DNA of 64,000 bases, taken from positions 1,434,060 through 1,498,059 of the forward strand of contig NZ_LMDH01000001.1 in the NCBI RefSeq assembly GCF_001425755.1. The letters are read 5' to 3'. The position numbers were made by a program, and so were the translations under genes. Positions 8,184-16,770 of the stretch are shown here, piece by piece. This DNA comes from Aeromicrobium sp. Root344 (GTDB lineage: Bacteria > Actinomycetota > Actinomycetes > Propionibacteriales > Nocardioidaceae). Each line of letters begins with the position of its first letter. The first letter of the stretch is position 1. The notes below the pieces were generated by a model that was not told where the DNA came from, searched no databases, and saw only the letters and a program-made list of their open reading frames with translations.

Positions 8184-9034
8184 GCCCGACGCAGCAGAGC
8201 ATGCAGATGCGGATCCGGCACACGACGGGCTATCACTACGAGCGCGGCGCGGCGGCGTCGTTCAACGAGGCCCGCATGACGCCGATGACGACGTCGGAGC
8301 AGTACGTCCTGCGCTCGCGGCTCGAGATCAGCCCGACGCCGTGGAGCTATGAGTACCGCGACTACTGGGGCACCACCGTGACGTCGTTCGAGGTGCACGA
8401 CCCGCACACCGACCTCACCGTCGTGGCCACGTCGACGGTCGAGACCCAGGACGTACCGGTCAGGCCGCACGGTGTCTCGTGGGAGGACCTGCCGGCGGTG
8501 CAGGACGACTACTGCGAGTTCCTCGAGCTCTCGTCGTGGGTCGCGCCGTCGCCGGCTCTGCTCACCGATCTTGCCGACATCCGGGCGTCGGCCTCGACGC
8601 CGGGCGACTACGCCCTCGCCGCGGCTGGCTTCCTGCACGACCAGGTCGCGTACGTACGCGGCAGCACCGAGGTCACCACGACCGCAGCTGACGCGTGGGA
8701 CAGCAAGAACGGCGTGTGCCAGGACTTCGCCCACCTGACGCTCGGCGTGCTGCGCGAGGCGCGCATCCCGGCGCGCTACGTCTCGGGCTACCTGCACCCG
8801 TCGCCGGACCCCGTGATCGGCGAGGCGACCGCAGGCGAGTCGCACGCCTGGATCGAGTGGTGGGACGGCGAGTGGGTCGGCTGGGACCCGACCAACGCGA
8901 TCGCGCCCGGACCGCGCCACGTCGTGGTCGCCAAGGGTCGCGACTACGGCGACAGCCCGCCCCTGCGCGGCATCTTCTCGACGTCGGGCGGCTCCGAGCT
9001 GTTCGTGGCGGTCGAGATCACCCGCTTGCGCTGA
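8180..9034 (+). CDS. Transglutaminase-like cysteine protease of the ATP-grasp/alpha-E cassette
   Basis: 284 residues: an N-terminal beta domain (roughly 10-95, the bacterial transglutaminase-like N-terminal domain) and a papain-like transglutaminase core. The catalytic triad is visible as Cys180 in NGVCQDFAHL, His222 in ESHAWIEWW and Asp236 in GWDPTN. Such bacterial proteins are usually thought to be peptidases rather than cross-linkers. Together with the ATP-grasp and alpha-E proteins it forms the known cassette predicted to build and process peptide modifications. GTG 8180 overlaps the preceding stop (GTGA); ATG 8201 is a possible later start. Confidence 0.88.
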   Translation: MSPTQQSMQMRIRHTTGYHYERGAAASFNEARMTPMTTSEQYVLRSRLEISPTPWSYEYRDYWGTTVTSFEVHDPHTDLTVVATSTVETQDVPVRPHGVSWEDLPAVQDDYCEFLELSSWVAPSPALLTDLADIRASASTPGDYALAAAGFLHDQVAYVRGSTEVTTTAADAWDSKNGVCQDFAHLTLGVLREARIPARYVSGYLHPSPDPVIGEATAGESHAWIEWWDGEWVGWDPTNAIAPGPRHVVVAKGRDYGDSPPLRGIFSTSGGSELFVAVEITRLR

Positions 9035-9112
9035 GCGGTGGATCTGCCACATATTGCGCCGGTCGGTGGCGAGACCACCGAATGACGACGCATTCGGTGG
9101 AAGATCCACCGC
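9035..9112 (+). ncRNA. Possible three-way-junction RNA or terminator after the transglutaminase gene
   Basis: Starting at the base after the stop codon, GCGGTGGATCT (9035-9045) pairs perfectly with 9102-9112. Inside it lie GCCAC (9046-9050) with GTGGC (9066-9070) and a perfect 10-bp hairpin CCACCGAATG / CATTCGGTGG (9075-9084 / 9091-9100, loop ACGACG). This makes a closed stem with two hairpins. It may act as terminator or 3' RNA element; no family was recognised. Confidence 0.5.
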
Positions 9113-9141
9113 CCAGGCTGGGAGCCGCGTGGTGTCAGGGC

Positions 9142-9147
9142 TAGGTT
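9142..9147 (+). promoter_or_regulatory. -10 hexamer of the maltokinase-cap gene (leaderless)
   Basis: TAGGTT ends 6 nt before ATG 9154, with no Shine-Dalgarno sequence. Confidence 0.45.
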
Positions 9148-9153
9148 CGGTGC

Positions 9154-9723
9154 ATGGCCATCCTGCACGCCACTGCCGACATCACGCCGACCAAGCCCGA
9201 GCTGCTCGCGACCTGGCTGCCGACGCAGCCCTGGTTCGCCGGCGACGCGTCGGCGCTGGAGCATCTCGGCGCCTACCGGTTCGACGACCCCGACGGCGAG
9301 GTCGGCATCGAGACGCATCTCGTACGTGCCGGGGGCGGTCCCGTCGTGCAGGTGCCGTGGACCTATCGCGGGGCGCCACTCGACGGTGCCGAGTCGTTCC
9401 TCGTCGGCACGATGGAGCACACGGTGCTCGGACCCCGTTGGATCTACGACGCGGTGGGTGACCCGGTCTACCGGTCAGTACTGGCGACGACGATCCTCAC
9501 CGGCGGCAGTCAGGCCGAGCTCGTGCGCGACCTCGGTGACGGCCGCACCCAGATCGTCGAGCCGGGCGTCCGCGTCACAGGCAGTGGCGGCGTCGATGGC
9601 GCCGTCGACCTCGAGGTACGGCGCGTGCTCGAGGGCCCAGCGCCCGAGGGCGACGCCGTGCTGACCGGCACGTGGGCCGAGGCCACCGACCTCGTCGTGC
9701 TCGCGGTCGCCCGCCTCCGCTGA
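9154..9723 (+). CDS. Free-standing maltokinase N-terminal cap-like protein
   Basis: 189 residues. The opening LLATWLPTQPWFAGDASALEHLG matches the start of actinobacterial maltokinases (typically WLP-x-QRWFAGK), and the rest fits the cap-like N-terminal domain, but the kinase domain is absent. Single-domain proteins of this kind exist in other actinobacteria; their role is unknown. It converges with the NIPSNAP gene: its TGA ends at 9723 and the other gene's stop begins at 9724, so there is no room for a terminator between them. Confidence 0.6.
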   Translation: MAILHATADITPTKPELLATWLPTQPWFAGDASALEHLGAYRFDDPDGEVGIETHLVRAGGGPVVQVPWTYRGAPLDGAESFLVGTMEHTVLGPRWIYDAVGDPVYRSVLATTILTGGSQAELVRDLGDGRTQIVEPGVRVTGSGGVDGAVDLEVRRVLEGPAPEGDAVLTGTWAEATDLVVLAVARLR

Positions 9724-10293
9724 TCAGCGCAGCGCGGGCCGCTCAGTCGGCGCGAGTCGCAACCGCTGCAGATCGCCACCGGGCAGGCCGTCGCCGCCGA
9801 GGGCGACCACCACCCGGTCGTCGCGCACGGGTAGCCGGAAGGTGTTGGGGCCCGGGTGGGTCAGCAGCACGTCGCCGCCGGCGGCATCGATCGCCGTGAC
9901 GAGCGACGCCTCGTCGAGGTCGGACCCGACGGTCCAGACCCGGACGGCGAGCTCGCCGAACACCGACACCGGCAGGCCCGGCTTGCCCGGCCGAGGTCGC
10001 AGCATCAGCACGTCGTCCGAGTCGATCAGGTCGGCGTTGGTCTCCGCACCCCACGCCGCCCAGACCGGCCCGCCGTAGAACGCGGCCAGCGACTGCTCAC
10101 GCTCTTCGAGCGACGGGAATCCGCGGAACCACACGAACCGGTCGGCATCGTCGAGGTCGACGAACGTGCCGAGGACGTGGATGCCGACGGCCTCCTGCGT
10201 GTCGAGGAACTCGCGCTCGAACCGCGCGATGAAGCCGTCGCGGGTGCCGGGCTTGAGCGTGTACTGGCGGAGCTCGAGGATCTCGTCGGCCAT
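9724..10293 (-). CDS. NIPSNAP-family protein
   Basis: 189 residues. The N-terminus EILELRQYTLKPGTRDGFIARFE and the HVLGTFVDLDDADRFVWFRGFPS segment are hallmarks of the NIPSNAP ferredoxin-like domain (about residues 3-105). The C-terminal third is less conserved. The domain belongs to the dimeric alpha/beta-barrel superfamily; bacterial members have no agreed function. The start is ATG 10293, with TACGTT ending 6 nt upstream and no Shine-Dalgarno sequence. Confidence 0.8.
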   Translation of the reverse strand: MADEILELRQYTLKPGTRDGFIARFEREFLDTQEAVGIHVLGTFVDLDDADRFVWFRGFPSLEEREQSLAAFYGGPVWAAWGAETNADLIDSDDVLMLRPRPGKPGLPVSVFGELAVRVWTVGSDLDEASLVTAIDAAGGDVLLTHPGPNTFRLPVRDDRVVVALGGDGLPGGDLQRLRLAPTERPALR

Positions 10294-10299
10294 GTCCCG

Positions 10300-10305
10300 A
10301 ACGTA
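10300..10305 (-). promoter_or_regulatory. -10 hexamer of the NIPSNAP gene (leaderless)
   Basis: TACGTT on the minus strand ends 6 nt before ATG 10293. It lies back to back with the plus-strand hexamer at 10336. Confidence 0.45.
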
Positions 10306-10335
10306 CGCCGTCGCGATGACACTTCACGGCGGGAC

Positions 10336-10341
10336 TAGCGT
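10336..10341 (+). promoter_or_regulatory. -10 hexamer of the aldo/keto reductase gene (leaderless)
   Basis: TAGCGT ends 7 nt before ATG 10349, with no Shine-Dalgarno sequence. Confidence 0.45.
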
Positions 10342-10348
10342 TGGTGTC

Positions 10349-11416
10349 ATGACCGACAGCGCCTCGTACGCCGATCCCGTTCCCGAGATCCACCGCCCCT
10401 ACGTGGCCGCGGAGGATCGCTACACGCACTGGGACTATCGCCGGGTCGGCCGGTCGGGCCTGTTCCTGCCGCCGCTGTCGCTGGGACTGTGGTGGAACTT
10501 CGGCGACAACTTCCCGTTCGACAACCAGCGCGCCGTGCTGCGCCACGCGTTCGACCACGGCATCACGCACTTCGACCTGGCCAACAACTACGGCCCGCCC
10601 TACGGCTCGGCCGAGGAGAACTTCGGGCGCATGATGCGCACCGACTTCAAGGCGTACCGGAACGAGCTGATCCTCTCGACCAAGGCCGGCTACGACATGT
10701 GGCCGGGGCCCTACGGCAACTTCGGGTCGCGCACGTACCTCTTCGCGAGTCTCGACGAGTCGCTCCAGCGGATGTCGGTCGACCACGTCGACATCTTCTA
10801 CTCCCACCGCGCCGATCCGGGCACACCGCTCGAGGAGACGATCGGCGCGCTCGACGCGATCGTCCGGCAGGGCAAGGCGCGCTACGCCGGCATCTCGTCG
10901 TACTCACCCGAGCGCACGTCCGAGGCGGTCGCGATCGCCAACGACCTCGGCACGCCGATCGTGATCCACCAGCCTTCCTACTCGATGATCAACCGCTGGA
11001 TCGAGCAGGGTCTGACGACGGTCCTCGACGAGCACGGTGTCGGCTCGATCGGCTTCGGCTCGCTGGCCCAGGGCCTGTTGTCCGACCGGTACGTCGAGAG
11101 CGCCGACCCCGAGCGCTCCCAGAAGCGCGGCTCGTTCAACCAGTCGATGGCCAACGACGACAACCGCAAGCGGCTCAAGGGGCTCGCCGAGATCGCGAAG
11201 CAGCGCGGCCAGACCCTCGCCCAGATGGCGATCTCCTGGACCCTGCGCCCCGGCGGGGTCACCTCGGCGCTGATCGGCGTCTCGTCGGTCGAGCAGCTCG
11301 ACGAGAACCTCCAGGCCGCCCAGCGAATCGACTTCACCGACGAGGAGCTCGCCGAGATCGACTCGTACGCGGGTGAGGCCGGCATCAACATCTGGGCGGC
11401 GAGCTCCCAGGTCTAG
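10349..11416 (+). CDS. Aldo/keto reductase, YghZ/L-glyceraldehyde 3-phosphate reductase-like
   Basis: 355 residues with the (beta/alpha)8 AKR signature: YRRVGRSGLFLPPLSLGLWWNFG at the N-terminus, the FDLANNYGPPYGSAEENFG region holding the catalytic Asp and Tyr, ILSTKAGY with the Lys, and IFYSHRAD with the His. The length and the sequence fit the AKR14 group that includes E. coli YghZ, NADPH-dependent reductases acting on methylglyoxal or L-glyceraldehyde 3-phosphate. A longer frame from 10166 is rejected because it runs back over the NIPSNAP gene. Its TAG shares one base with the hrpB start. Confidence 0.88.
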   Translation: MTDSASYADPVPEIHRPYVAAEDRYTHWDYRRVGRSGLFLPPLSLGLWWNFGDNFPFDNQRAVLRHAFDHGITHFDLANNYGPPYGSAEENFGRMMRTDFKAYRNELILSTKAGYDMWPGPYGNFGSRTYLFASLDESLQRMSVDHVDIFYSHRADPGTPLEETIGALDAIVRQGKARYAGISSYSPERTSEAVAIANDLGTPIVIHQPSYSMINRWIEQGLTTVLDEHGVGSIGFGSLAQGLLSDRYVESADPERSQKRGSFNQSMANDDNRKRLKGLAEIAKQRGQTLAQMAISWTLRPGGVTSALIGVSSVEQLDENLQAAQRIDFTDEELAEIDSYAGEAGINIWAASSQV

Positions 11417-13956
11417 TGCCGCACGAGGTCACACGGGGGCGCGACACTGGGACCGTGCACCGCGACCCGATCCAGCGCCTGCTGGACAGCCCGCCCGATC
11501 TGCCGGTCCTGGGCGGGCTGCCGGCACTGACCGCAGCGCTGCGCGATCGTGCGGTCGCCGTCGTGCAGGCGCCTCCGGGCACCGGCAAGACGACGTTGGT
11601 GCCGCCGGCGGTGGCTGCGATGGTCGCCGGCGACGGTCTCGTCGTGGTGACCCAGCCGCGCCGCATCGCCGCCCGGGCGGCCGCGCGTAGGCTCGCGGGC
11701 CTCCTGGGTGAGCGGGTCGGAGAGACCGTGGGCCACACGGTTCGTGGCGACCGGGCTGTCGGGCCTGGTACGCGGATCGAGTTCGTCACGACCGGCGTCC
11801 TGCTGCGGCGCCTCCAACGCGATCCCGAGCTGCCGGGGGTCGCGGCGGTCATCCTCGACGAGGTGCACGAGCGCCAGCTCGACGCCGACCTGACGCTCGC
11901 CTTCCTGGCGGACGTACGCGCCACCGTGCGCGAGGACCTGATGCTGGTCGCGATGTCGGCGACGATCGAGGCCGAGCGCACCGCCGCGGCAATCGACGAG
12001 AGGCCCGCCCCGATCATCGACGTCCCGGGCGCCCTTCACCCGGTGACCGAGCACTGGGCGCCCCCGCCTCCGGGCGTGCTGCCGACCGACGAGCGTGGGG
12101 TCCCGCCACGCTTCCTCGACCATGTCGCCGCCACGGTGCGCCAGGCCTTGGCGGTCAACCCCGGCGACGTGCTGGTGTTCGTGCCCGGCGTCGGCGAGGT
12201 GGACGGGGTCATGCGCCGGTTGTCCGGTCTCGTGGACGTCGACGTCCTGGCGCTCCACGGCCGGCTTCCTGCCCGTGAGCAGGACCTCGCCCTCGCGCTG
12301 GGTCCTCGACGACGTGTCGTGGTGTCGACGGCGGTGGCTGAGTCGTCGCTGACGGTCCCGGGCGTACGCGTCGTGGTCGACGCCGGACTGTCCCGTGAAC
12401 CCCGCACCGACCAGGTGCGCGGGCTCCCCGCCCTCGTGACGGTGCGGGTCAGCCGGTCCGCGGCCGAGCAACGAGCCGGTCGCGCGGGACGCGAGGCTCC
12501 CGGCGCGGTGCATCGATGCTGGTCCCGCGCCGATCATGGTCATCTGGACGCGCACCCGGCCCCGGAGATCGCGGTCGCCGACCTCACCGGCTTCTGCCTC
12601 GAGCTCGCCGCCTGGGGTGACGTCGAAGGTGCGAGCCTGGCGCTGCTCGACCAGCCACCGGCGGCGGCTGTCGAGACGGCTCGGCACACCTTGGGCGAGC
12701 TCGGTGCGATCGACGAGGCCGGTGCGATCACCGACCGGGGCCGCGCGATGACGCAGGTTCCGGCCGACCCCCGGTTGGCCCGCGCGTTGCTCGACGGCGC
12801 TGAGGCGGTGGGCGCGCGCCGCGCCGCAGAGGTCGTCGCCCTGCTCGCCGATGACGTACGCGCCCCCGGCGGCGACCTGGTGGCGGCGCTGCGCACGCTG
12901 CGGCGGGGCGGTCGGACCACGCGGTCGTGGTCGGAGACCGTGAAGCGGCTGGAGTCGCTGCTGCCGGAGCAGACACCCCGGACCGGGCTGACCGACGACC
13001 TCGCGGTGGGTACGGTCGTGGCCCTCGCGCACCCTGGACGCATCGCGCGGCGACGGGCGGGCGGCACGTCCTACCTCATGGTGTCGGGGACCGGCGCAAC
13101 GTTCCGTGCCGCCGACCCGGCCCTCGCTGGCGTTCGGTGGATCGCGATCGCCGACGCCGAGCGACGGCCAGGTGCGCGTGATGCCACGATCCGCTCAGCC
13201 GCCCCTGTCGACGAGGACATCGCACTCGAGGCGGCGTCCGGCTCGTGGCACGAGGCCGACGAGGTCACGTGGAAGAACGGGCGGATCGTGGCCCGCCGGG
13301 TCATCCGTCTCGGTGCGATCGAGCTGTCCGCCGTCCCGCTGTCCGATCCGTCCCCGGAGGCTGTCGCGGCAGCCGTTGCCCAGGGACTTTCGCGAGAAGG
13401 CCTCGCCCTGCTGCCGTGGAGCGAGGCGGCCGTCGCGCTGCGCCGCCGGCTGGCCTTCCTCCACCACGCCGTCGGCGACCCGTGGCCCGACGTCGGCGAC
13501 GACGCGCTGGTGACCGGCATCGATGCCTGGCTCGGATCCGACCTCGCCCGCGTACGCGGCGGCCGGGACCTTGCCCGTCTCGATGTCCTGGGAGCGTTGC
13601 GCCGGCTTCTCCCGTGGCCTGCCGCAGGCCGCCTCGACGAGCTGGCACCAGAACGGGTGACCGTGCCGACCGGCGCGGCAGTGCGGGTCGAGTACGGGAC
13701 GTCCGGCACGGAGCAGCCTGTCCTCGCGCTGCGGCTCCAGGATGCGTTCGGCTGGACCGCGACGCCACGGATCGCCGACGGCCGGGTGCCGTTGCTGCTG
13801 CACCTGCTGACCCCGGCCCGCCGGCCGGCCGCCGTCACCGCCGACCTCGAGTCGTTCTGGGCGGGTCCCTATCGCCAGGTGCGCGCCGAGCTGCGCGGGC
13901 GCTATCCCAAGCACGCGTGGCCCGAGGACCCGGCTAGCTCGTCGGCGCGGCCTTGA
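11416..13956 (+). CDS. hrpB: ATP-dependent helicase HrpB
   Basis: 846 residues from GTG 11416 (833 from the alternative GTG 11455), matching the usual HrpB length near 820. Superfamily 2 DEAH-type motifs are in order: Walker A APPGTGKTT (Lys about 58), TQPRRIAARAAARR (Ia), ILDEVHER (II), AMSATIE (III), then STAVAESSLTVPGVRVVVDAG and SAAEQRAGRAGR (V-VI), followed by the HA2-like region and the HrpB C-terminal domain. It is a predicted RNA helicase of uncertain substrate. It starts on the last base of the aldo/keto reductase stop, so may be co-transcribed, and its 3' end overlaps the MOSC gene by 23 nt. Confidence 0.92.
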   Translation: MPHEVTRGRDTGTVHRDPIQRLLDSPPDLPVLGGLPALTAALRDRAVAVVQAPPGTGKTTLVPPAVAAMVAGDGLVVVTQPRRIAARAAARRLAGLLGERVGETVGHTVRGDRAVGPGTRIEFVTTGVLLRRLQRDPELPGVAAVILDEVHERQLDADLTLAFLADVRATVREDLMLVAMSATIEAERTAAAIDERPAPIIDVPGALHPVTEHWAPPPPGVLPTDERGVPPRFLDHVAATVRQALAVNPGDVLVFVPGVGEVDGVMRRLSGLVDVDVLALHGRLPAREQDLALALGPRRRVVVSTAVAESSLTVPGVRVVVDAGLSREPRTDQVRGLPALVTVRVSRSAAEQRAGRAGREAPGAVHRCWSRADHGHLDAHPAPEIAVADLTGFCLELAAWGDVEGASLALLDQPPAAAVETARHTLGELGAIDEAGAITDRGRAMTQVPADPRLARALLDGAEAVGARRAAEVVALLADDVRAPGGDLVAALRTLRRGGRTTRSWSETVKRLESLLPEQTPRTGLTDDLAVGTVVALAHPGRIARRRAGGTSYLMVSGTGATFRAADPALAGVRWIAIADAERRPGARDATIRSAAPVDEDIALEAASGSWHEADEVTWKNGRIVARRVIRLGAIELSAVPLSDPSPEAVAAAVAQGLSREGLALLPWSEAAVALRRRLAFLHHAVGDPWPDVGDDALVTGIDAWLGSDLARVRGGRDLARLDVLGALRRLLPWPAAGRLDELAPERVTVPTGAAVRVEYGTSGTEQPVLALRLQDAFGWTATPRIADGRVPLLLHLLTPARRPAAVTADLESFWAGPYRQVRAELRGRYPKHAWPEDPASSSARP

Positions 13957-14509
13957 TGCGGCGGGTGAGCTCCTCGGGCGGGATCGGCGCGATGTCAGCG
14001 ATCGTCGCCGGGCCGACCGACAGCTCACCGTCGTCGAGCGGCTCGCACCGGATGCCGCCGTGCCCACGCAGGGCCTGGTGCGCGCCGGGCGCATAGACCG
14101 TGTTCATCCAGGCGCACGGGTTGGCCGGCGTCATCGACCGGAACCGGATCGGCCCGTGACCGGCGTCGAGCGTGAAGGTCGTACGCGCGAGGGCGTCGAC
14201 CTCGAGGCCGCGGGTGACCAGGTTGCGCCGGGCCAGGGCCGGGTCGAACGGCGTGTTGGCCGCCGGGAAGAGCCCGTCACCGGCGATCTCGCGCTCGAGC
14301 TGCTCGATGCTCTCGGCGGCGATCATCGTCATCGTGGCGAACGTGAACCGCGTGTTGAAGTAGCGGTCGCCGACGAGTCCCTTGTGGGCCCGCACCCGGA
14401 CAGAGTCGACCAGCTCGTCCGCGATCTCGTACGGCTCGGTGCCATCGGCGGGCCGGCCCTCGTAGCGGCGCACCCGCGACACCAGCAGCGAGACGATCTC
14501 GAAGTCCAC
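13934..14509 (-). CDS. MOSC-domain protein
   Basis: 191 residues with one MOSC domain, the sulfur-carrier fold also found at the C-terminus of molybdenum cofactor sulfurases. The VRAHKGLVGDRYFN segment and the ANPCAWMN stretch with the conserved cysteine (about residue 136) are visible. Stand-alone MOSC proteins such as YiiM and YuaD act on N-hydroxylated or sulfur-containing compounds; the substrate here is unknown. The start is GTG 14509, with TACGGT ending 7 nt upstream (leaderless). Convergent overlap with hrpB. Confidence 0.82.
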   Translation of the reverse strand: MDFEIVSLLVSRVRRYEGRPADGTEPYEIADELVDSVRVRAHKGLVGDRYFNTRFTFATMTMIAAESIEQLEREIAGDGLFPAANTPFDPALARRNLVTRGLEVDALARTTFTLDAGHGPIRFRSMTPANPCAWMNTVYAPGAHQALRGHGGIRCEPLDDGELSVGPATIADIAPIPPEELTRRIKAAPTS

Positions 14510-14516
14510 GACATCG

Positions 14517-14522
14517 ACCGTA
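14517..14522 (-). promoter_or_regulatory. -10 hexamer of the MOSC gene (leaderless)
   Basis: TACGGT on the minus strand ends 7 nt before GTG 14509. Only 44 bp separate this start from the divergent LLM start at 14554, so the two promoters overlap. Confidence 0.45.
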
Positions 14523-14541
14523 CCCGGCCGATCAGCGGCCG

Positions 14542-14547
14542 TATGCT
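14542..14547 (+). promoter_or_regulatory. -10 hexamer of the LLM oxidoreductase gene (leaderless)
   Basis: TATGCT ends 6 nt before ATG 14554, with no Shine-Dalgarno sequence. Confidence 0.5.
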
Positions 14548-14553
14548 CGGGCG

Positions 14554-15561
14554 ATGACTCACCCGAGCCTCGACATCGCGTTCCACGGAGACGTGGCAGA
14601 GATCGCCGCCGTCGCGGCCGAGGCGGAAGCCCGCGGGGTCGGTGGACTGTTCGTCGCCGAGGCGGCCCACGACCCCTACATCGCCCTCGCCCTGGCCGGC
14701 ACCGCGACGAGCCGGATCCGCATCGGCAGCTCGGTCGCGATCGCGTTCGCGCGCTCGCCGATGTCGACCGCCTACTCGGCGTGGGACGTGCACCGGCTCA
14801 GCGGTGGCCGGCTCGTGCTGGGTCTCGGCACGCAGATCAAGCCGCACATCACGCGCCGCTTCGCGATGCCGTGGTCGAGTCCTGCGCCGCGGATGTCGGA
14901 GTACGTCGAGGCGTTGCGGGCGATCTTCGACAGCTGGCAGACCGGATCGAAGCTCGACTTCCAAGGTGACTTCTACGCGCACACGCTGATGCCGCCCCTC
15001 TTCAACCCCGGGCCGATCGACGGCGGGCCCCCACCGATCTGGCTGGCCGCAGTCGGCCCTCGGATGCTGGCCGCGGCGGGCGCGGTCGCCGACGGGCTGA
15101 TCTGCCACCCGCTGCTGTCGCGCAGCTACCTCGACGAGGTGGTCGCACCGGCCGTGGCCGCGGGACGTACGGCCGGACAGCACGCGGGCGAGCCGTTCAC
15201 GACCGCCGTGATGTGCATGGTCGCGACGGGTCGTACGGAGGAGGAGCTGGCGGTGGCGATCGCCGGCACGAAGCGGCAGATCGGGTTCTACTCCTCCACC
15301 CCGGCCTACCTGCCGGTGCTCGAGCATCACGGGTGGGGCGACCTGCACACCGAGGCGCACGCGTTGACCAAGAGCAACCGCTGGGCCGAGCTCGGCGACC
15401 TGGTCGACGACGAGGTGCTCGCGGCGTTCGCCGTGGTCGGCGACCTGAGGGCTGCGCGCGCGGAGTTCCGCTCCCGGTTCGCCGGCTCGGCGCAGCGGGT
15501 CATCACCTCGATCCCCTACGACGCCGACAACCTGCTCGCGCTCGACCTCGTCAGCGACTAG
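14554..15561 (+). CDS. LLM-class F420-dependent oxidoreductase
   Basis: 335 residues of the bacterial luciferase-like monooxygenase superfamily, with the TIM-barrel start (VAEAAHDPYIALALAGTATSRIRIGSSVAIAFARSP) and HRLSGGRLVLGLGTQIKPHITRRF typical of F420-using members in actinobacteria. The cofactor is inferred from subfamily likeness, not proven. It is a single gene with its own leaderless promoter. Its last 11 nt overlap the convergent sigma factor gene. Confidence 0.82.
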   Translation: MTHPSLDIAFHGDVAEIAAVAAEAEARGVGGLFVAEAAHDPYIALALAGTATSRIRIGSSVAIAFARSPMSTAYSAWDVHRLSGGRLVLGLGTQIKPHITRRFAMPWSSPAPRMSEYVEALRAIFDSWQTGSKLDFQGDFYAHTLMPPLFNPGPIDGGPPPIWLAAVGPRMLAAAGAVADGLICHPLLSRSYLDEVVAPAVAAGRTAGQHAGEPFTTAVMCMVATGRTEEELAVAIAGTKRQIGFYSSTPAYLPVLEHHGWGDLHTEAHALTKSNRWAELGDLVDDEVLAAFAVVGDLRAARAEFRSRFAGSAQRVITSIPYDADNLLALDLVSD

Positions 15562-16768
15562 CCGCCATCCGGCGTTCGATGTGACGCCGGTCAGCAGCCG
15601 GCGGAGTGCAGGCGAGGGCGGACTCGTAGGCCGCCGCCGCTTGCTCGATGCGCCCGAGCCGAGCCAGCAGCTCGGCCCGGCAGGCGTGCCACAGGTGGAA
15701 CCGCTCGAGACCGGACAGCTGGTCGAGCTCGTCGAGTCCGGCCGCAGCACCGTCCCGTTCGCCGACGGCGACGGCGCGGTTGAGCCGTACGACAGCGGTC
15801 GGCGTCAGCCGGAGCAGCGCGTCGTAGAGCGCGATGATGTCGGTCCAGTCGGTCTCGTCGTAGGTCCGCGCGGTGGCATGGCAGGCAGCGATCGCCGCCT
15901 CGAGCTCGAATCGCCCGGCCCGGTGACGCGACCGCCGCAGCGCGCCGTCGACCAGCGCCGCGCCCTCCGCGATGCGAGTGGCGTCCCACTGCGACCGGTC
16001 CTGGTCGGCGAGCAGCACGAGCTCCCCGGCGGAGTTCGTACGCGTCTCGCGCCGCGCGTCGTTCAGCAGCATCAACGCCAGCAGCCCTTGCAGCGAGGAC
16101 TCGTCGGGCAGGAGCTCGACCAGCAGCCGGCCGAGCCGGATCGCCTCGTCGCACAGCTGCGGTCGTACGGGCTCGTCGCCGCCGGCGACGCCTGCCGTGA
16201 AGAGGAGGTAGACCGTCGTGGCGACCGCGGCGAGCCGCTCGGGCAGCTCGGCGTCGGGCGGGATCCGGTAGGGGATGCCCGCGACGGCGATCTTGTGCTT
16301 GGCCCGGGTGAGCCGGCGCGCCATCGCCCCTTCGGTCGTCAGCATGAGGCGGGCGGTGTCGGCGACGCTGAGCCCGCACAAGGTCGTCAGGCTGAGCGTC
16401 GTCTGGTTCGCCAACGACAGGGCGGGATGACAGCACGTGAACACCAGCCGGAGCTCGTCGTCGCGCACGACCGAGTCGGGCACGTCGCCGGGATCGTTCG
16501 TCAGATCCATCGCCCGCACCTCCTTGTCGCCTCGCGCCGCCTCGCGCCGGATCGCGTCGACGGCCTTGCGTCGGGCGACCGTGGTCAGCCAGGCACGGGG
16601 GTTGTCGGGGACGCCGTCACGTGGCCAGTGCTCCAGTGCCGAGATGGCCGCCTCCTGCACCGCGTCCTCGGCGACCGTCATGCTGCCGGTCGTACGGATG
16701 AGGGTCGCCAGCACACGGCGACCCTCATCGCGTACGAGATCGGCCAGGACCGACGACGCCTCGGGCAC
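15551..16768 (-). CDS. ECF sigma factor with long C-terminal domain (ECF42-like)
   Basis: 405 residues. The N-terminal 170 or so hold sigma region 2 (MTVAEDAVQEAAISALEHWPRDGVPDNPRAWLTTVARRKAVD) and region 4 (TLCGLSVADTARLML...AMARRLTRAKHKI). A long helical C-terminal domain of about 230 residues follows, with DUF6596- and TPR-like character and no anti-sigma gene nearby. This and the adjacent YCII/DGPF gene fit ECF group 42, where the C-terminal extension replaces an anti-sigma factor. GTG 16768 follows the YCII stop by two bases; an upstream in-frame ATG would overlap that gene. Confidence 0.85.
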   Translation of the reverse strand: MPEASSVLADLVRDEGRRVLATLIRTTGSMTVAEDAVQEAAISALEHWPRDGVPDNPRAWLTTVARRKAVDAIRREAARGDKEVRAMDLTNDPGDVPDSVVRDDELRLVFTCCHPALSLANQTTLSLTTLCGLSVADTARLMLTTEGAMARRLTRAKHKIAVAGIPYRIPPDAELPERLAAVATTVYLLFTAGVAGGDEPVRPQLCDEAIRLGRLLVELLPDESSLQGLLALMLLNDARRETRTNSAGELVLLADQDRSQWDATRIAEGAALVDGALRRSRHRAGRFELEAAIAACHATARTYDETDWTDIIALYDALLRLTPTAVVRLNRAVAVGERDGAAAGLDELDQLSGLERFHLWHACRAELLARLGRIEQAAAAYESALACTPPAADRRHIERRMAASR

Positions 16769-16770
16769 GG

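Noticed and set aside
11413-13032. Long open frame of 539 codons on the opposite strand of hrpB
   Set aside because: Its translation is Arg/Gly/Pro-rich low-complexity, lacks any recognisable domain and mirrors the codon structure of hrpB.
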